Shown here piece after piece: positions 45,901-54,699 of a stretch of DNA of 64,000 bases. Every line of letters starts with the position of its first letter. The stretch's first letter is position 1. The translations under genes were made by a program, and so were the position numbers. The DNA is from Oenococcus sp. UCMA 16435 (GTDB lineage: Bacteria; Bacillota; Bacilli; Lactobacillales; Lactobacillaceae), in contig CP030868.2 in NCBI GenBank assembly GCA_004010835.2, positions 868,001-932,000 of the forward strand. Direction: 5' to 3'. The notes under the pieces were generated by a model. The model worked only from the letters and a program-made list of their open reading frames with translations, was not told the DNA's origin and did not search any database.

Positions 45901-46823
45901 TGAAGAAGTCAACGAAAATAATTTCAGAGATAATCCTTCTCCTTTTAATAGTTTCCGGTGTCGGATATTATATCTTTCGCCCAGCGAAAGTCGAAGCGGA
46001 TAAAACAGTTTACAAAGCAAGTGGTTTATCCACGAATATCAAGGGAACCGCAACTAAAAATAAATTTATCAGCTATTCAATTAATGGCGGAAAAAAGCAT
46101 TCCGTTCGAATCAGATCGAATTCTTTTGCAATAAATATTCCAAGTTCTAATAAAGAACAGAAAGTAACGATTTATAATGGCAACGTATCTGCCAAAATAG
46201 TTGTTAAAGCAAGTAAACAATTAGCTGACTACCAAAAATTCGCCAAAAAATATAATCAATCTTTAATTGCCAGTTCCCTACCGAAAAGCATTATTAAAAA
46301 AGCAAACGAATTAAAAAAAGCACAAGTGGCAAAACAAACAACGGCCGCCGAAATCGCTCGAATGAGTCGGACCGAACAACTTCAATTGGAAGAAAAAAAC
46401 AAAGAATTACAGCAGGACGCCAAAGAAGTTCAAGCGGCAACAGCGAAGTCGAAATCAGAAAACAAGGATAAACTTCTGCCGAAAAAGCTCAAAAATGCGA
46501 TTAAAAATGCTGTTAGCAATAAAAATTATATTATAAGAGTCAACGTCGCTAATGGTCGATTAATCGGAATATCCTTAATCGTCCCGGCTAAATTGCTTTC
46601 AAGCGGAAGCGATAAAAAATCAGCTCAAACTTTCGCAACAACTTTCGCCTTGCTGGCTAATTCACTTGGCGCCAATTCAAAAAACGTTTTAGAAAAGTTC
46701 ACAAAGTTTGCCAAAGAAGCAAAAACATCGCAGACAACCTCTTTGAAGACAATCAGCTCAAAAGGAATTAAATTTGATACCGGCTTTTCAACCAAGAAAA
46801 TCTATATCTTCATTACTAGATGA
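45900..46823 (+). CDS. Membrane-anchored extracellular protein of the exporter operon, unknown
   Basis: A 307-residue protein with an N-terminal signal anchor (about 6-27, no lipobox Cys), then a strand-rich region (about 32-105) that looks Ig-like, a charged helical or coiled region (about 130-195), and a C-terminal mixed domain with conserved-looking VNVANGRLIGISLIVPA. I do not recognise a family. Its ATG shares a base with the exporter stop, so it is translationally coupled and probably an accessory of the exporter. Confidence 0.65.
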   Translation: MKKSTKIISEIILLLLIVSGVGYYIFRPAKVEADKTVYKASGLSTNIKGTATKNKFISYSINGGKKHSVRIRSNSFAINIPSSNKEQKVTIYNGNVSAKIVVKASKQLADYQKFAKKYNQSLIASSLPKSIIKKANELKKAQVAKQTTAAEIARMSRTEQLQLEEKNKELQQDAKEVQAATAKSKSENKDKLLPKKLKNAIKNAVSNKNYIIRVNVANGRLIGISLIVPAKLLSSGSDKKSAQTFATTFALLANSLGANSKNVLEKFTKFAKEAKTSQTTSLKTISSKGIKFDTGFSTKKIYIFITR

Positions 46824-46857
46824 GAATTCTAATTTTTAAAATTGGGACTTTTTTCAC

Positions 46858-46886
46858 TTGAAAGGGGTTACCAATTATTCTATAGT
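46858..46886 (+). promoter_or_regulatory. Promoter of the GRP transporter gene
   Basis: TTGAAA, a 17-base spacer and TATAGT. About 15-35 bases downstream is a partly symmetric segment with AAACGTTT at its centre, flanked by GTTGT and ACAAC. Confidence 0.7.
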
Positions 46887-46938
46887 TAAAAGGTTGTTTT
46901 AAACGTTTTACAACATAAAAAAATAAGAAAGGTATTTT

Positions 46939-47886
46939 ATGGGAATTTTAATTGCCTTGATTCCTGCCATAACTTGGGGATCAACTGGCTTAGTTAACAC
47001 AAAAATGGGCGGGTCAGCTGCCCAACAAACACTCGGCATGACTTTCGGCGCATTAATTTTCGGTTTGGCAGTAATGCTGTTTTATGTGATTCCAAATCAT
47101 ATTTCGCTTGATTACCGCATATGGATAGTCGGCCTATTTTCCGGAATTTTTTGGGCAGTTGGTACAGCTGGACAATTCGTCGCCTATAAAGATATGGGCG
47201 TTTCTTCGGCTTTTCCGCTTTCAACTGCCGGACAAATTGTTTCAAACGCAATAATGGCAGCAGCCGTTCTTGGCGAATGGACAACAATTCAGATGTGGGT
47301 TTTCGGTGCAATTGCCATTACATTGGTTACAACTGGCGCGCTTTTGACTTCCGCTCGTTCAAAAGCTTCCAAGTCTACCAGTACCCAAAGACCGGCTGCC
47401 TATTCACACGGGCTGATTGCTCTTCTGCTTTCAACAATCGGCTACATGCTTTACTTTGTTTTTCCAAACTTGATGTTCAAAGTCGGCTTTATCAACAAGG
47501 CCGTCCATGAAGCTAATAATGGCGCCAGCTACATGACGGCAATCATTGGTCCTCAAGCAATCGGCCAGGTTATAGGTGCTTTTATTATCGTAATTTTTGT
47601 TTTCCGCGAATCCGAAAAAATGTTTCAAAAAGCAACTTGGAGAAATATTTTAACCGGTTTAAACTGGGGAGTCGGAAATTTATTTATGTTTATTTCAACG
47701 GCCAACCCGGCAATCGGGCAAGCAACGGCCACGACCCTTTCACAGATGGGTGTGATTGTCGGAACCTTCGGTGGAATTTATCTTTTACACGAAAAAAAGA
47801 CTCGCGATCAAATGGTCAAAATAGTTATCGGCTCTGTTCTTGTCGTGATTGGCGGAGTTTTGATCTCAAATTTAAGCAAACTTTAA
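46939..47886 (+). CDS. GRP family sugar transporter (GlcU/RbsU-like)
   Basis: A 315-residue, 10-TM protein of the drug/metabolite superfamily, glucose/ribose porter family. It has the N-terminal ALIPAITWGSTGLV, then GTAGQFVAYKDMGVSSAFPL and ISTANPAIGQATATTLSQMG, typical of GlcU and RbsU. It takes up a sugar, possibly glucose or ribose, with protons. It is monocistronic, with a good promoter and a bidirectional terminator. Confidence 0.85.
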   Translation: MGILIALIPAITWGSTGLVNTKMGGSAAQQTLGMTFGALIFGLAVMLFYVIPNHISLDYRIWIVGLFSGIFWAVGTAGQFVAYKDMGVSSAFPLSTAGQIVSNAIMAAAVLGEWTTIQMWVFGAIAITLVTTGALLTSARSKASKSTSTQRPAAYSHGLIALLLSTIGYMLYFVFPNLMFKVGFINKAVHEANNGASYMTAIIGPQAIGQVIGAFIIVIFVFRESEKMFQKATWRNILTGLNWGVGNLFMFISTANPAIGQATATTLSQMGVIVGTFGGIYLLHEKKTRDQMVKIVIGSVLVVIGGVLISNLSKL

Positions 47887-47896
47887 AAGTTTTGCA

Positions 47897-47936
47897 AATA
47901 AAAAAAGCATTCTCTACCTGAATGCTTTTTTTATTT
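47897..47936. terminator. Bidirectional terminator
   Basis: A-rich arm plus GCATTC pairs with GAATGC plus T run around TCTACCT. The stem is flanked by A on the left and T on the right, so it serves both the GRP transporter gene and the convergent oleate hydratase gene. Confidence 0.92.
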
Positions 47937-47981
47937 ATCCAAGTTTCAATTGTTCAACAGTTTCTTCTGGTGAAAAACAAA

Positions 47982-49655
47982 TTACTTAAACATCTTCTTT
48001 GTGGCCATTGCAATCACTTTTGGATCTTTTTCATAATGATGAAGTTTGGTTAATTTACTAGAAGGAATACCGAGGAATTTATAAACAGCCACCTGCGCCG
48101 CTCGAATCGAATATTGTTCGGTAAAGACCATATCGAAGGGCATTTCAGCAAATTGACTAATAAAGGCTAAATTTTTAGAATTCTTTGGTACAACCGCAGG
48201 TCGGTCCCCAACTGCGCGCCGATTAAAAAGAGCACTGGCATAAGGCATATAAACCGGAATCACGTTAACAACCGAATCCCAAATCTGGTCAAGATGATCA
48301 CCGATTTTATCAGCTGCCCCATCGACTTCATTTAAATGACCAATCAATTCACTAAGAATTTCCCGACCGGTCATTTCAATAAATGGTTTGTCAACATAGT
48401 CCCCTTTCTTTCTAGGAAACATTGCATAGCCCCAAAAAACGGTCTCATTTTCTTTTTGAGCTTTAAAGTGTGGCTGATGATGAACAACGATCGAAAGCAA
48501 ATTATTCGAATCGACCCAAGTATTTAAGGCATTGCCGGGTTCCTGCTGAGTAATTCGGGTAATTTGATTCAACAAGAAATGATTATTGGTTGTCACCGTG
48601 AAGCTCATCCATTCGGATTGCGAACGATCGTTGAAAAACTTATCCGGATGGCCAAGGGAATAAAAATGCTCGGTTGCTTGTTTCCACAAAGCTGCTGATG
48701 GAGCATATTCTTTGTTTTCGACAATTGCTGTGTCGATATCACCGATACTTGCCGAATCAGTAATCGCACCGTTTGTATCAAAAATAAAATCATCTTTTTC
48801 AACGTTGATTTTTGATTTCTTTCCAGAATCAACATTTTCCAACTCCAAGCCGGTCACGATAATGTCATCGCGAAAAGGCGTATCGGCAAAATCAAAAGCA
48901 GTAACTTTAGTATCGTTTACAAATTCAACCCCGCTATTTTCCAAATACTTCCGCATTGGCAAAATAATCGATTCATATTGATTGTAAGGAGTTCGCGTAA
49001 CGCCTTCCAGAGTATTAATTCGGGAAAACTCTAAAATCATTCGGTTCATATAACGGCGAAGTTCCATCGCCGAAGATTCTTTTTTAAAAGCAAAAGTCGT
49101 TTCCCACATATACCAGAAATTAGTTGTAAAGATGTGTGGACTTGTCTTAAACCATTTCTCAATCGAGATGTCGTTTAATTTTTCTTCATCCTTTTCCGGC
49201 ATCAGCATTAATTTGGTCAACAAACTTCGATCGCGCATATTAAACTGCATCTTTTCGTAATCATTTTTACCGTTAATTCTCAAACCATTGATTTTGTCCA
49301 TCAAACGAGCAACATCGTGGGTTGGATGGGCGTGATCAAAATGTAAAATATCGTCGGTCACTGACTGACCAGGATTATCTAAAGACGGAACGCTTCGCAA
49401 AATGTCCCAGAGATTTTCATAAGTCGCCTCATTAAGCATGCGACCACCCTCGGCCAAAAAGCCCTTTGTATTGCTTAATTTAGGTCCCCGGTATTCCTTG
49501 GTATATTCTTCAACCAAATTACCATCATTTGCGCCGTGGGTATTTAAACCATACATTGTGATTTGTTTGCCAGACCATTTGCCATCACGAATTAAATATA
49601 TTCCAGCAGACAGATTTCCAATTCCAGTTCCGATCATATAAGCATGTTGTGTCAT
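47982..49655 (-). CDS. Oleate hydratase family protein (MCRA-like)
   Basis: A 557-residue FAD-dependent fatty-acid hydratase-type protein (myosin-cross-reactive antigen family). The N-terminal FAD motif is IGTGIGNLSAGIYLIRDG. The loop that carries the catalytic acid in classical enzymes (GGREM) reads GGRML here (70-74), so Met73 stands where the Glu is. The substrate-side segment FWYMWETTFAF and the C-terminal RPAVVPKNSKNLAFISQF are conserved. It may belong to the subgroup of hydratases that lack this Glu. Good ribosome site AAAGGAG. It has a palindrome just upstream. Confidence 0.85.
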   Translation of the reverse strand: MTQHAYMIGTGIGNLSAGIYLIRDGKWSGKQITMYGLNTHGANDGNLVEEYTKEYRGPKLSNTKGFLAEGGRMLNEATYENLWDILRSVPSLDNPGQSVTDDILHFDHAHPTHDVARLMDKINGLRINGKNDYEKMQFNMRDRSLLTKLMLMPEKDEEKLNDISIEKWFKTSPHIFTTNFWYMWETTFAFKKESSAMELRRYMNRMILEFSRINTLEGVTRTPYNQYESIILPMRKYLENSGVEFVNDTKVTAFDFADTPFRDDIIVTGLELENVDSGKKSKINVEKDDFIFDTNGAITDSASIGDIDTAIVENKEYAPSAALWKQATEHFYSLGHPDKFFNDRSQSEWMSFTVTTNNHFLLNQITRITQQEPGNALNTWVDSNNLLSIVVHHQPHFKAQKENETVFWGYAMFPRKKGDYVDKPFIEMTGREILSELIGHLNEVDGAADKIGDHLDQIWDSVVNVIPVYMPYASALFNRRAVGDRPAVVPKNSKNLAFISQFAEMPFDMVFTEQYSIRAAQVAVYKFLGIPSSKLTKLHHYEKDPKVIAMATKKMFK

Positions 49656-49679
49656 AAGATTACTCCTTTAACAATTTCG

Positions 49680-49695
49680 GAATGAATATTCATTC
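49680..49695. promoter_or_regulatory. Perfect 16-bp palindrome before the oleate hydratase gene
   Basis: GAATGAATATTCATTC is its own reverse complement and lies 25-40 bases before the start codon, between a TATAAA-like -10 (minus strand) and the ribosome site. This is a typical place for a TetR-type repressor; no regulator gene is adjacent. Confidence 0.65.
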
Positions 49696-49882
49696 AAAAC
49701 TTTATATGAACTATTTTACACCCCTAAAAAAACTTTTTCTTAAATAAGAAATAAGCCAATAAATTCATCAAAATTTCTTCTGTCCACAAATATAAATTAG
49801 CAAGATATTTATCTTGCATCATTTGCTCCTAATAAAGAAACGCTAGATCTGTTTTGTGTCTCTCTTTCTTTTTTAAAAATGT

Positions 49883-49911
49883 TTGACAAAGCAATCGGCC
49901 CTTGTTATATT
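49883..49911 (+). promoter_or_regulatory. Sigma-A promoter of the methionine T-box operon
   Basis: Consensus TTGACA, a 17-base spacer and TATATT; predicted start about 49918. Confidence 0.9.
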
Positions 49912-49917
49912 GTGTTA

Positions 49918-50210
49918 CGTAGATTTCAAACGAATTGATCCGGAAAGTACTTTTCCAGTAATGTCTAGAGAGTCGGTACTAGCTGTAAGCCGATCTTTAC
50001 TAAGAAAAGGAAAATGGCCGGTGATTGGTTGATACGAACGGTTTACCGAAAGTATCAAACGGAATGGTCCTCGTTATCGGACACGCCATTGCTGTTAGCC
50101 CATCTGCTAACAAAGATGGTTAGTAAGGTTTATTTGTGCAAGCAAAGAAACAAATCAGGATGGTAACGCGACAAGTCGCTTCTGTATTAATTTACAGGAG
50201 CGATTTTTTT
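49918..50210 (+). promoter_or_regulatory. T-box leader, methionine-specific
   Basis: The leader shows the AGTA motif near 49945, the AGAGAGTCGG kink-turn block, and the T-box AGGATGGTAACGCG (50157-50170). It ends in a terminator that pairs TCGCTTCTGTA (50176-50186) with TACAGGAGCGA (50193-50203), then T7. In Stem I the 3' side of the specifier loop reads GAAAATGG between helices CTTTTC/GAAAAG and ATCCGG/CCGGTGAT, which gives ATG (50014-50016), a Met codon. UGGU in the T-box pairs with an ACCA tRNA end. All five genes downstream fit methionine metabolism or transport. Confidence 0.9.
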
Positions 50211-50264
50211 GTCGGGAAATTCCGCGAGAAATCACTAAATTTTGGGATCGGAGATTTATTTATT

Positions 50265-51143
50265 ATGAAAAGAGCAATTAAAAAGGCAGCCTATTTTTCA
50301 CTTTCAAGTCTGGCCGTGAGTACCTTAGCGCTTGTTTTGCCGGCAATTAATTCAAATACAGTTGCATCTGCCAAGACCAAGGCAATCACAGTTAAAGTCG
50401 GTGTAATGACGATGGATGACGAAGCCAAGGCTGAATGGAAAGTCATCAGTAAATATGCTAAAAAGCATGGAAATGTCACAATCAAATTTGTTCAATTTAC
50501 CGATTATTCCCAGCCCAACAAGGCTTTAGAAGACGGCAATATCGACTTGAACGCCTTTCAGCATTATGATTTTTTGGATAATTGGAACAAAGAAAATCAC
50601 GGTGATATCAAGGCAATCGCTAAAACAGTCATCGCACCGATTCGTCTTTATACCAAAAAAGGATATAAGAGTGTCAAGGATCTTCCAAAAGGGGCACAAA
50701 TTGCCATTCCTAACGATGCAACCAACGAGGGTCGCTCCTTGGTTGCCTTGCAGACAGCCGGTTTAATTAAATTAAAGAAAGGTGTCACTTTGGCTACTCC
50801 AAGTGATATCACAAGTAATCCAAAGAAACTCAAAATAACTTTGGTCGACGCTTCGCAGACCGCCCGTTCTTTAAGTTCAGTCGATGCTGCTTTTGTAAAC
50901 AACACCTTCGTTTCATCAGCCGGATTAAAATTCAAATCAGCCATATACGTTGAACCGGTCAACAAAGCATCAAAGAAGTGGATCAACGTGATCGCTGCCA
51001 AACCAAATTACAAGAAAAACAAAGCCAAATACGCTGCCTATAAAGAAATCATTAAAGGCTATCACCAAAAGAAAGTTAAGCAGTTAATCAAAAAATATTC
51101 TGACGGTACTGAACTGGCAGCTTGGGATATCAAAATAAAGTAA
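50265..51143 (+). CDS. metQ: Methionine ABC transporter substrate-binding protein (MetQ/NlpA family)
   Basis: A 292-residue binding protein with the NlpA fold: VKVGVMTMDDEAKAEWKVIS, then NIDLNAFQHYDFLDNW and PNDATNEGRSLVALQ. The N-terminus is a signal peptide ending near VASA-K. There is no lipobox Cys, unlike most MetQ lipoproteins, so the anchoring is unusual (see findings). The frame is open from 50136 in the leader, but the ribosome site GGAG and ATG 50265 decide the start. First gene of the T-box operon with metN and metI. Confidence 0.9.
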   Translation: MKRAIKKAAYFSLSSLAVSTLALVLPAINSNTVASAKTKAITVKVGVMTMDDEAKAEWKVISKYAKKHGNVTIKFVQFTDYSQPNKALEDGNIDLNAFQHYDFLDNWNKENHGDIKAIAKTVIAPIRLYTKKGYKSVKDLPKGAQIAIPNDATNEGRSLVALQTAGLIKLKKGVTLATPSDITSNPKKLKITLVDASQTARSLSSVDAAFVNNTFVSSAGLKFKSAIYVEPVNKASKKWINVIAAKPNYKKNKAKYAAYKEIIKGYHQKKVKQLIKKYSDGTELAAWDIKIK

Positions 51144-51156
51144 GGAGAAATTTAAG

Positions 51157-52293
51157 ATGTCGGAAAATACAAATATTACATTGACAAGACCACCATTCCG
51201 GGCTGACATTGTTGGCAGTTTTTTAAGACCTGAGAATTTAAAAATTGCGCATAAAAAATTTAACGCCGGTGAAATAGACCAGGAAAAGCTACTTGAGATT
51301 CAACAGAAAGAAATTAAAAAAATTGTTGATAAACAAGTCGAACTTGGTTTAAATGATGTTACCGACGGAGAATTTTCCCGCAGTTGGTGGCATTTGGACT
51401 TTCTTTGGGGACTTTCCGGAGTTGGTAAATATGACTACGAAAAAAGTTATAAATTTCATGGTAGCAAAACGAGAACCGATAACGCGGAATTAGTTGGAAA
51501 AATTGCTTACAATCCAAACCATCCTTTTTTCGCTGCCTTCAAATATTTAAAATCAATCACACCATCTAATATCCTGCCGAAACAAACAATCCCATCTCCG
51601 AGCTTGCTGTTTAGGGATAATCGGAGTGACAATTGGCATCATTTTTACGAAAATTGGATTGATTATTTGGCTGACATCGCAGCTGCCTATCATAAAACAA
51701 TTCTTCATTTTTATGAATTGGGGGCTCGCTATATTCAACTAGACGACACAACTTGGGCCTTTTTAATCAGTAAATTAAACGACACAAAAAACGATCCCGA
51801 AAGTCGTCAAAAATATGAAAAAATAGCCAACGATTCAATCCAAGTAATTAATAATCTTTTAAAGGATTTACCAGAGGATCTAACGGTAACAACTCACATT
51901 TGTCGTGGAAACTTCAAGTCGACTTACCTTTTTTCTGGAAGCTATGACGTAATTGCTAAATATTTGGCACAACTGAATTACGATGGATTATTTTTGGAAT
52001 ATGATAACGACCGTTCTGGTGGATTTCAACCATTAAAACAAATTTGGAACCAAGATTCGAATAAAAGAATAATTCTTGGAATAGTGACTTCTAAACTGCC
52101 CGCATTAGAGGAACAGACGAAACTAATCGATCGCATCCAAGAAGCCAGCGAATATGTCCCCTTGAAAAACCTCGGAATCAGTACTCAATGTGGGTTTGCT
52201 TCAACCGAAGAAGGTAATCTGCTGACAGAGGATCAACAGTGGGAGAAATTAAAACTGGTTATTTCAACTGCTAAAAAAGTTTGGAAGGAGTAA
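51157..52293 (+). CDS. Cobalamin-independent methionine synthase-like protein (MetE C-terminal type, YxjG/YxjH)
   Basis: A 378-residue protein equal to the C-terminal catalytic half of MetE. The zinc ligands fit His and Cys in THICRGNF, a Glu in the preceding LEYDNDRSGG region, and a final Cys in STQCGFAS. The N-terminal region has the DVTDGEFSRSWWHLDF block. It would methylate homocysteine or a related thiol; the absence of the N-terminal half means the usual polyglutamate folate binding may differ. AAGGAG precedes ATG; the next gene follows 2 bases after. Confidence 0.88.
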   Translation: MSENTNITLTRPPFRADIVGSFLRPENLKIAHKKFNAGEIDQEKLLEIQQKEIKKIVDKQVELGLNDVTDGEFSRSWWHLDFLWGLSGVGKYDYEKSYKFHGSKTRTDNAELVGKIAYNPNHPFFAAFKYLKSITPSNILPKQTIPSPSLLFRDNRSDNWHHFYENWIDYLADIAAAYHKTILHFYELGARYIQLDDTTWAFLISKLNDTKNDPESRQKYEKIANDSIQVINNLLKDLPEDLTVTTHICRGNFKSTYLFSGSYDVIAKYLAQLNYDGLFLEYDNDRSGGFQPLKQIWNQDSNKRIILGIVTSKLPALEEQTKLIDRIQEASEYVPLKNLGISTQCGFASTEEGNLLTEDQQWEKLKLVISTAKKVWKE

Positions 52294-52295
52294 AA

Positions 52296-53642
52296 ATGGT
52301 TGCGACAACAAAAATTAGACAGGATTATTTAGAAAAACTGGCACAATTAATTAAAATTCCAAGCGTTTCGGCCAAAAAAACAGGTCTAAAAGAAGCCAGC
52401 GAGTTGATTGGCAGTTTTTTTAAAGAATTAAAAGCCGACCAGGTGATTATTGACGATCAATATGAGTTTCCGCTTGTATTAGCTCAATTTAAAGCCACAA
52501 AGGATAATGCAAAAACACTTTTAATTTACAATCATTACGACGTCCAACCGGCTGAGCCTTTCGATCTTTGGCATAGCGACCCATGGATTCTGACCGAACG
52601 CGACAACAAGTTCTTTGGTCGCGGCATCGATGATGACAAAGGAAATTTGTTGGCTCGTTTAACAGCGTTGGCCGAATATCTAAAAGAAAACAATCATTCT
52701 TTACCGGTAAACATCGATTTTGTTGTTGAAGGTTCTGAAGAAACAGCTTCCCGCGGTCTCGCTAATTATTTAAAAAAGCATGCTCAATTTCTGCAAAACG
52801 ATCTCGTAATTTGGGAATCCGGCGGATACAACAGCAAGGGTCAGCAGGAAATCGGCGGCGGGACCAAAGGAATTGTAACTTTCGATCTGAAAGCAAAAAC
52901 TGCTGGACGGGATTTGCATTCCAGTTTTGCCCCTGTAATTGATTCAGCTGCCTGGCAATTGGTTGCAGCAATTAATTCCCTGCGTAATTCTGACGGCACA
53001 ATTGCAATCAAAGGGGTTTACGACACGGTACGCAAACCAAGCGAACGAGAACAGGAATTGGTCAATCAATATTCGACCATTGACGAGCATTTATTAGTCG
53101 ACAGTTTTCAATTAACAGCTCCGCTTTTAAACAGCCAAACAAAAACTGAATTATTAAAAGCTTTATATTTTTCACCCGCTCTAAATATCGAAGGAATTCA
53201 ATCTGGTTACCAGGAAGATGGTGTTAAAACGGTTTTGCCAGCTGAAGCAACTGCAAAATTGGAGATCAGACTAGTCCCAGATCAGGACCCACACGATATT
53301 TTTCAAAAAGTTGTCGACCATTTAAAAAATAATCATTTTGATAACGTTCAAGCCGAATATACTTTGGGAGAAACACCATACCGTTCCGATCTATCCGCAC
53401 CAGAAATTCAGCGAGTTATTAAAACAGATAAACAAATCTACGGTAACGATATTTCATTGCTGCCAACGACTCCTGGAACCGGCCCAATGGCTTACTTTTA
53501 CAACAACTTTAAATCGCCAATCGCTGCCGTCGGAATCGGTTACAGCGATTCAGCCGATCACGCCCCTGATGAAAATGTCCGAATAAAGGATTATTTTGAT
53601 CACGTCGACTTTACAAAGGAATTAATTAAAAGTTATGAGTGA
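52296..53642 (+). CDS. M20 family metallopeptidase
   Basis: A 448-residue M20 dipeptidase/amidohydrolase. Metal ligands: His in YNHYDVQP, Asp in GIDDDKG, Glu pair in EGSEETAS, Asp/Glu in VIWESGGYN, and His in SDSADHAPDE. A dimerisation domain is inserted at about 185-300. It sits in a methionine T-box operon, so it may release methionine from peptides or N-acyl derivatives; this role is inferred. The start is ATG 52296, with AAGGAG at the end of the previous gene. metN begins inside its last codons. Confidence 0.85.
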   Translation: MVATTKIRQDYLEKLAQLIKIPSVSAKKTGLKEASELIGSFFKELKADQVIIDDQYEFPLVLAQFKATKDNAKTLLIYNHYDVQPAEPFDLWHSDPWILTERDNKFFGRGIDDDKGNLLARLTALAEYLKENNHSLPVNIDFVVEGSEETASRGLANYLKKHAQFLQNDLVIWESGGYNSKGQQEIGGGTKGIVTFDLKAKTAGRDLHSSFAPVIDSAAWQLVAAINSLRNSDGTIAIKGVYDTVRKPSEREQELVNQYSTIDEHLLVDSFQLTAPLLNSQTKTELLKALYFSPALNIEGIQSGYQEDGVKTVLPAEATAKLEIRLVPDQDPHDIFQKVVDHLKNNHFDNVQAEYTLGETPYRSDLSAPEIQRVIKTDKQIYGNDISLLPTTPGTGPMAYFYNNFKSPIAAVGIGYSDSADHAPDENVRIKDYFDHVDFTKELIKSYE

Positions 53643-54699
53643 TTCGATCATTGAACTGAAAAACATCAGTGTTCATTTTCAAAACGGAAGCGAGTCGGTT
53701 GATGCGGTAAAAAATATTAATTTGGCAATCGAAAAAGGAGAAATTTTCGGAATTGTCGGCTATTCTGGTGCCGGAAAATCCAGTTTGGTTCGTTTAATTA
53801 ATTTGCTTCACCATCCGAGTAGCGGAGATATGATGATTGGTCAGACAAAAACTGTAAAAAACGGTAATGTTCTGATCAAAGGAAAAGAATTACGTAATTT
53901 GCGTCAAAAAATCGGGATGATTTTTCAGCATTTCAATCTTCTGGATCAATCAACAGTCTTAGGGAACGTCCTCTTTGCTTTGAAGCATTCCAAAATGTCC
54001 AAAGAAAAGAGACTGGAAAAGGCCAAAAAACTGGTGGAAGAAGTTGGCCTCTTTGACCGCATCGATAACTATCCTTCTCAATTATCCGGCGGTCAAAAAC
54101 AAAGAGTTGCAATTGCGCGAGCATTGGCTAATGACCCGGAAATTTTAATTTCCGATGAAGCGACTAGTGCCCTTGATCCAAAAACAACCAAGCAAATCCT
54201 CGAATTGTTGGCTGATTTAAATAAACGAACCGGCTTGACAATCGTCTTGATTACTCACGAAATGCAGGTAGTCAAAAATATTGCCAATCGGGTTGCCGTG
54301 ATGAGAGATGGTGAAATCATCGAAAAAAATTCGACTTATAACATCTTTGCCCATCCACAAAAACCTTTAACGAAAGAATTTATCGAATCGGCTTCCGGTA
54401 ATCAGGAAGCTCTTGAAAAAATTTTGAGACAACCGGAAATCGCCCGATTGCAAAAGAACGAGTTTTTAATCCAACTGGGATTTAGTGGCTCTTCGACTGA
54501 CGAACCATTAATTTCTTCATTGGCAAAAAATTACGGAGTTTCAGCCAATATTCTTTACGGAAACGTCGAAACAATCGAAAATATTCCAATTGGAACTTTG
54601 ATTGTCGTTTTGTCGGGTACAGCAACAAAACTCAAACAAGCTCTGGATGAAATCAAAAAACAAAACGTCAAATTGGAAATCATCAAGGAGGGAAAATGA
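53635..54699 (+). CDS. metN: Methionine ABC transporter ATP-binding protein
   Basis: A 354-residue ATPase. Walker A is GYSGAGKSS (42-50), signature LSGGQ (150-154), Walker B ILISDE (170-175). The C-terminal region (about 270-350) is the NIL regulatory domain that binds methionine and shuts the transporter. It overlaps the M20 gene by 8 bases and metI by 4. An odd point is a longer loop near residues 64-80 (GDMMIGQTKTVKNGNV) compared with usual MetN. Confidence 0.93.
   Translation: MSDSIIELKNISVHFQNGSESVDAVKNINLAIEKGEIFGIVGYSGAGKSSLVRLINLLHHPSSGDMMIGQTKTVKNGNVLIKGKELRNLRQKIGMIFQHFNLLDQSTVLGNVLFALKHSKMSKEKRLEKAKKLVEEVGLFDRIDNYPSQLSGGQKQRVAIARALANDPEILISDEATSALDPKTTKQILELLADLNKRTGLTIVLITHEMQVVKNIANRVAVMRDGEIIEKNSTYNIFAHPQKPLTKEFIESASGNQEALEKILRQPEIARLQKNEFLIQLGFSGSSTDEPLISSLAKNYGVSANILYGNVETIENIPIGTLIVVLSGTATKLKQALDEIKKQNVKLEIIKEGK

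Noticed and set aside
46899..46924. cre site downstream of the GRP transporter promoter
   Set aside because: AAACGTTTTACA has the CG core, but the flanking TG and CA are at the wrong distance.
50136..50264. Upstream extension of metQ
   Set aside because: It would be coded inside the T-box and terminator stem; the ATG at 50265 has a ribosome site and starts a normal signal peptide.
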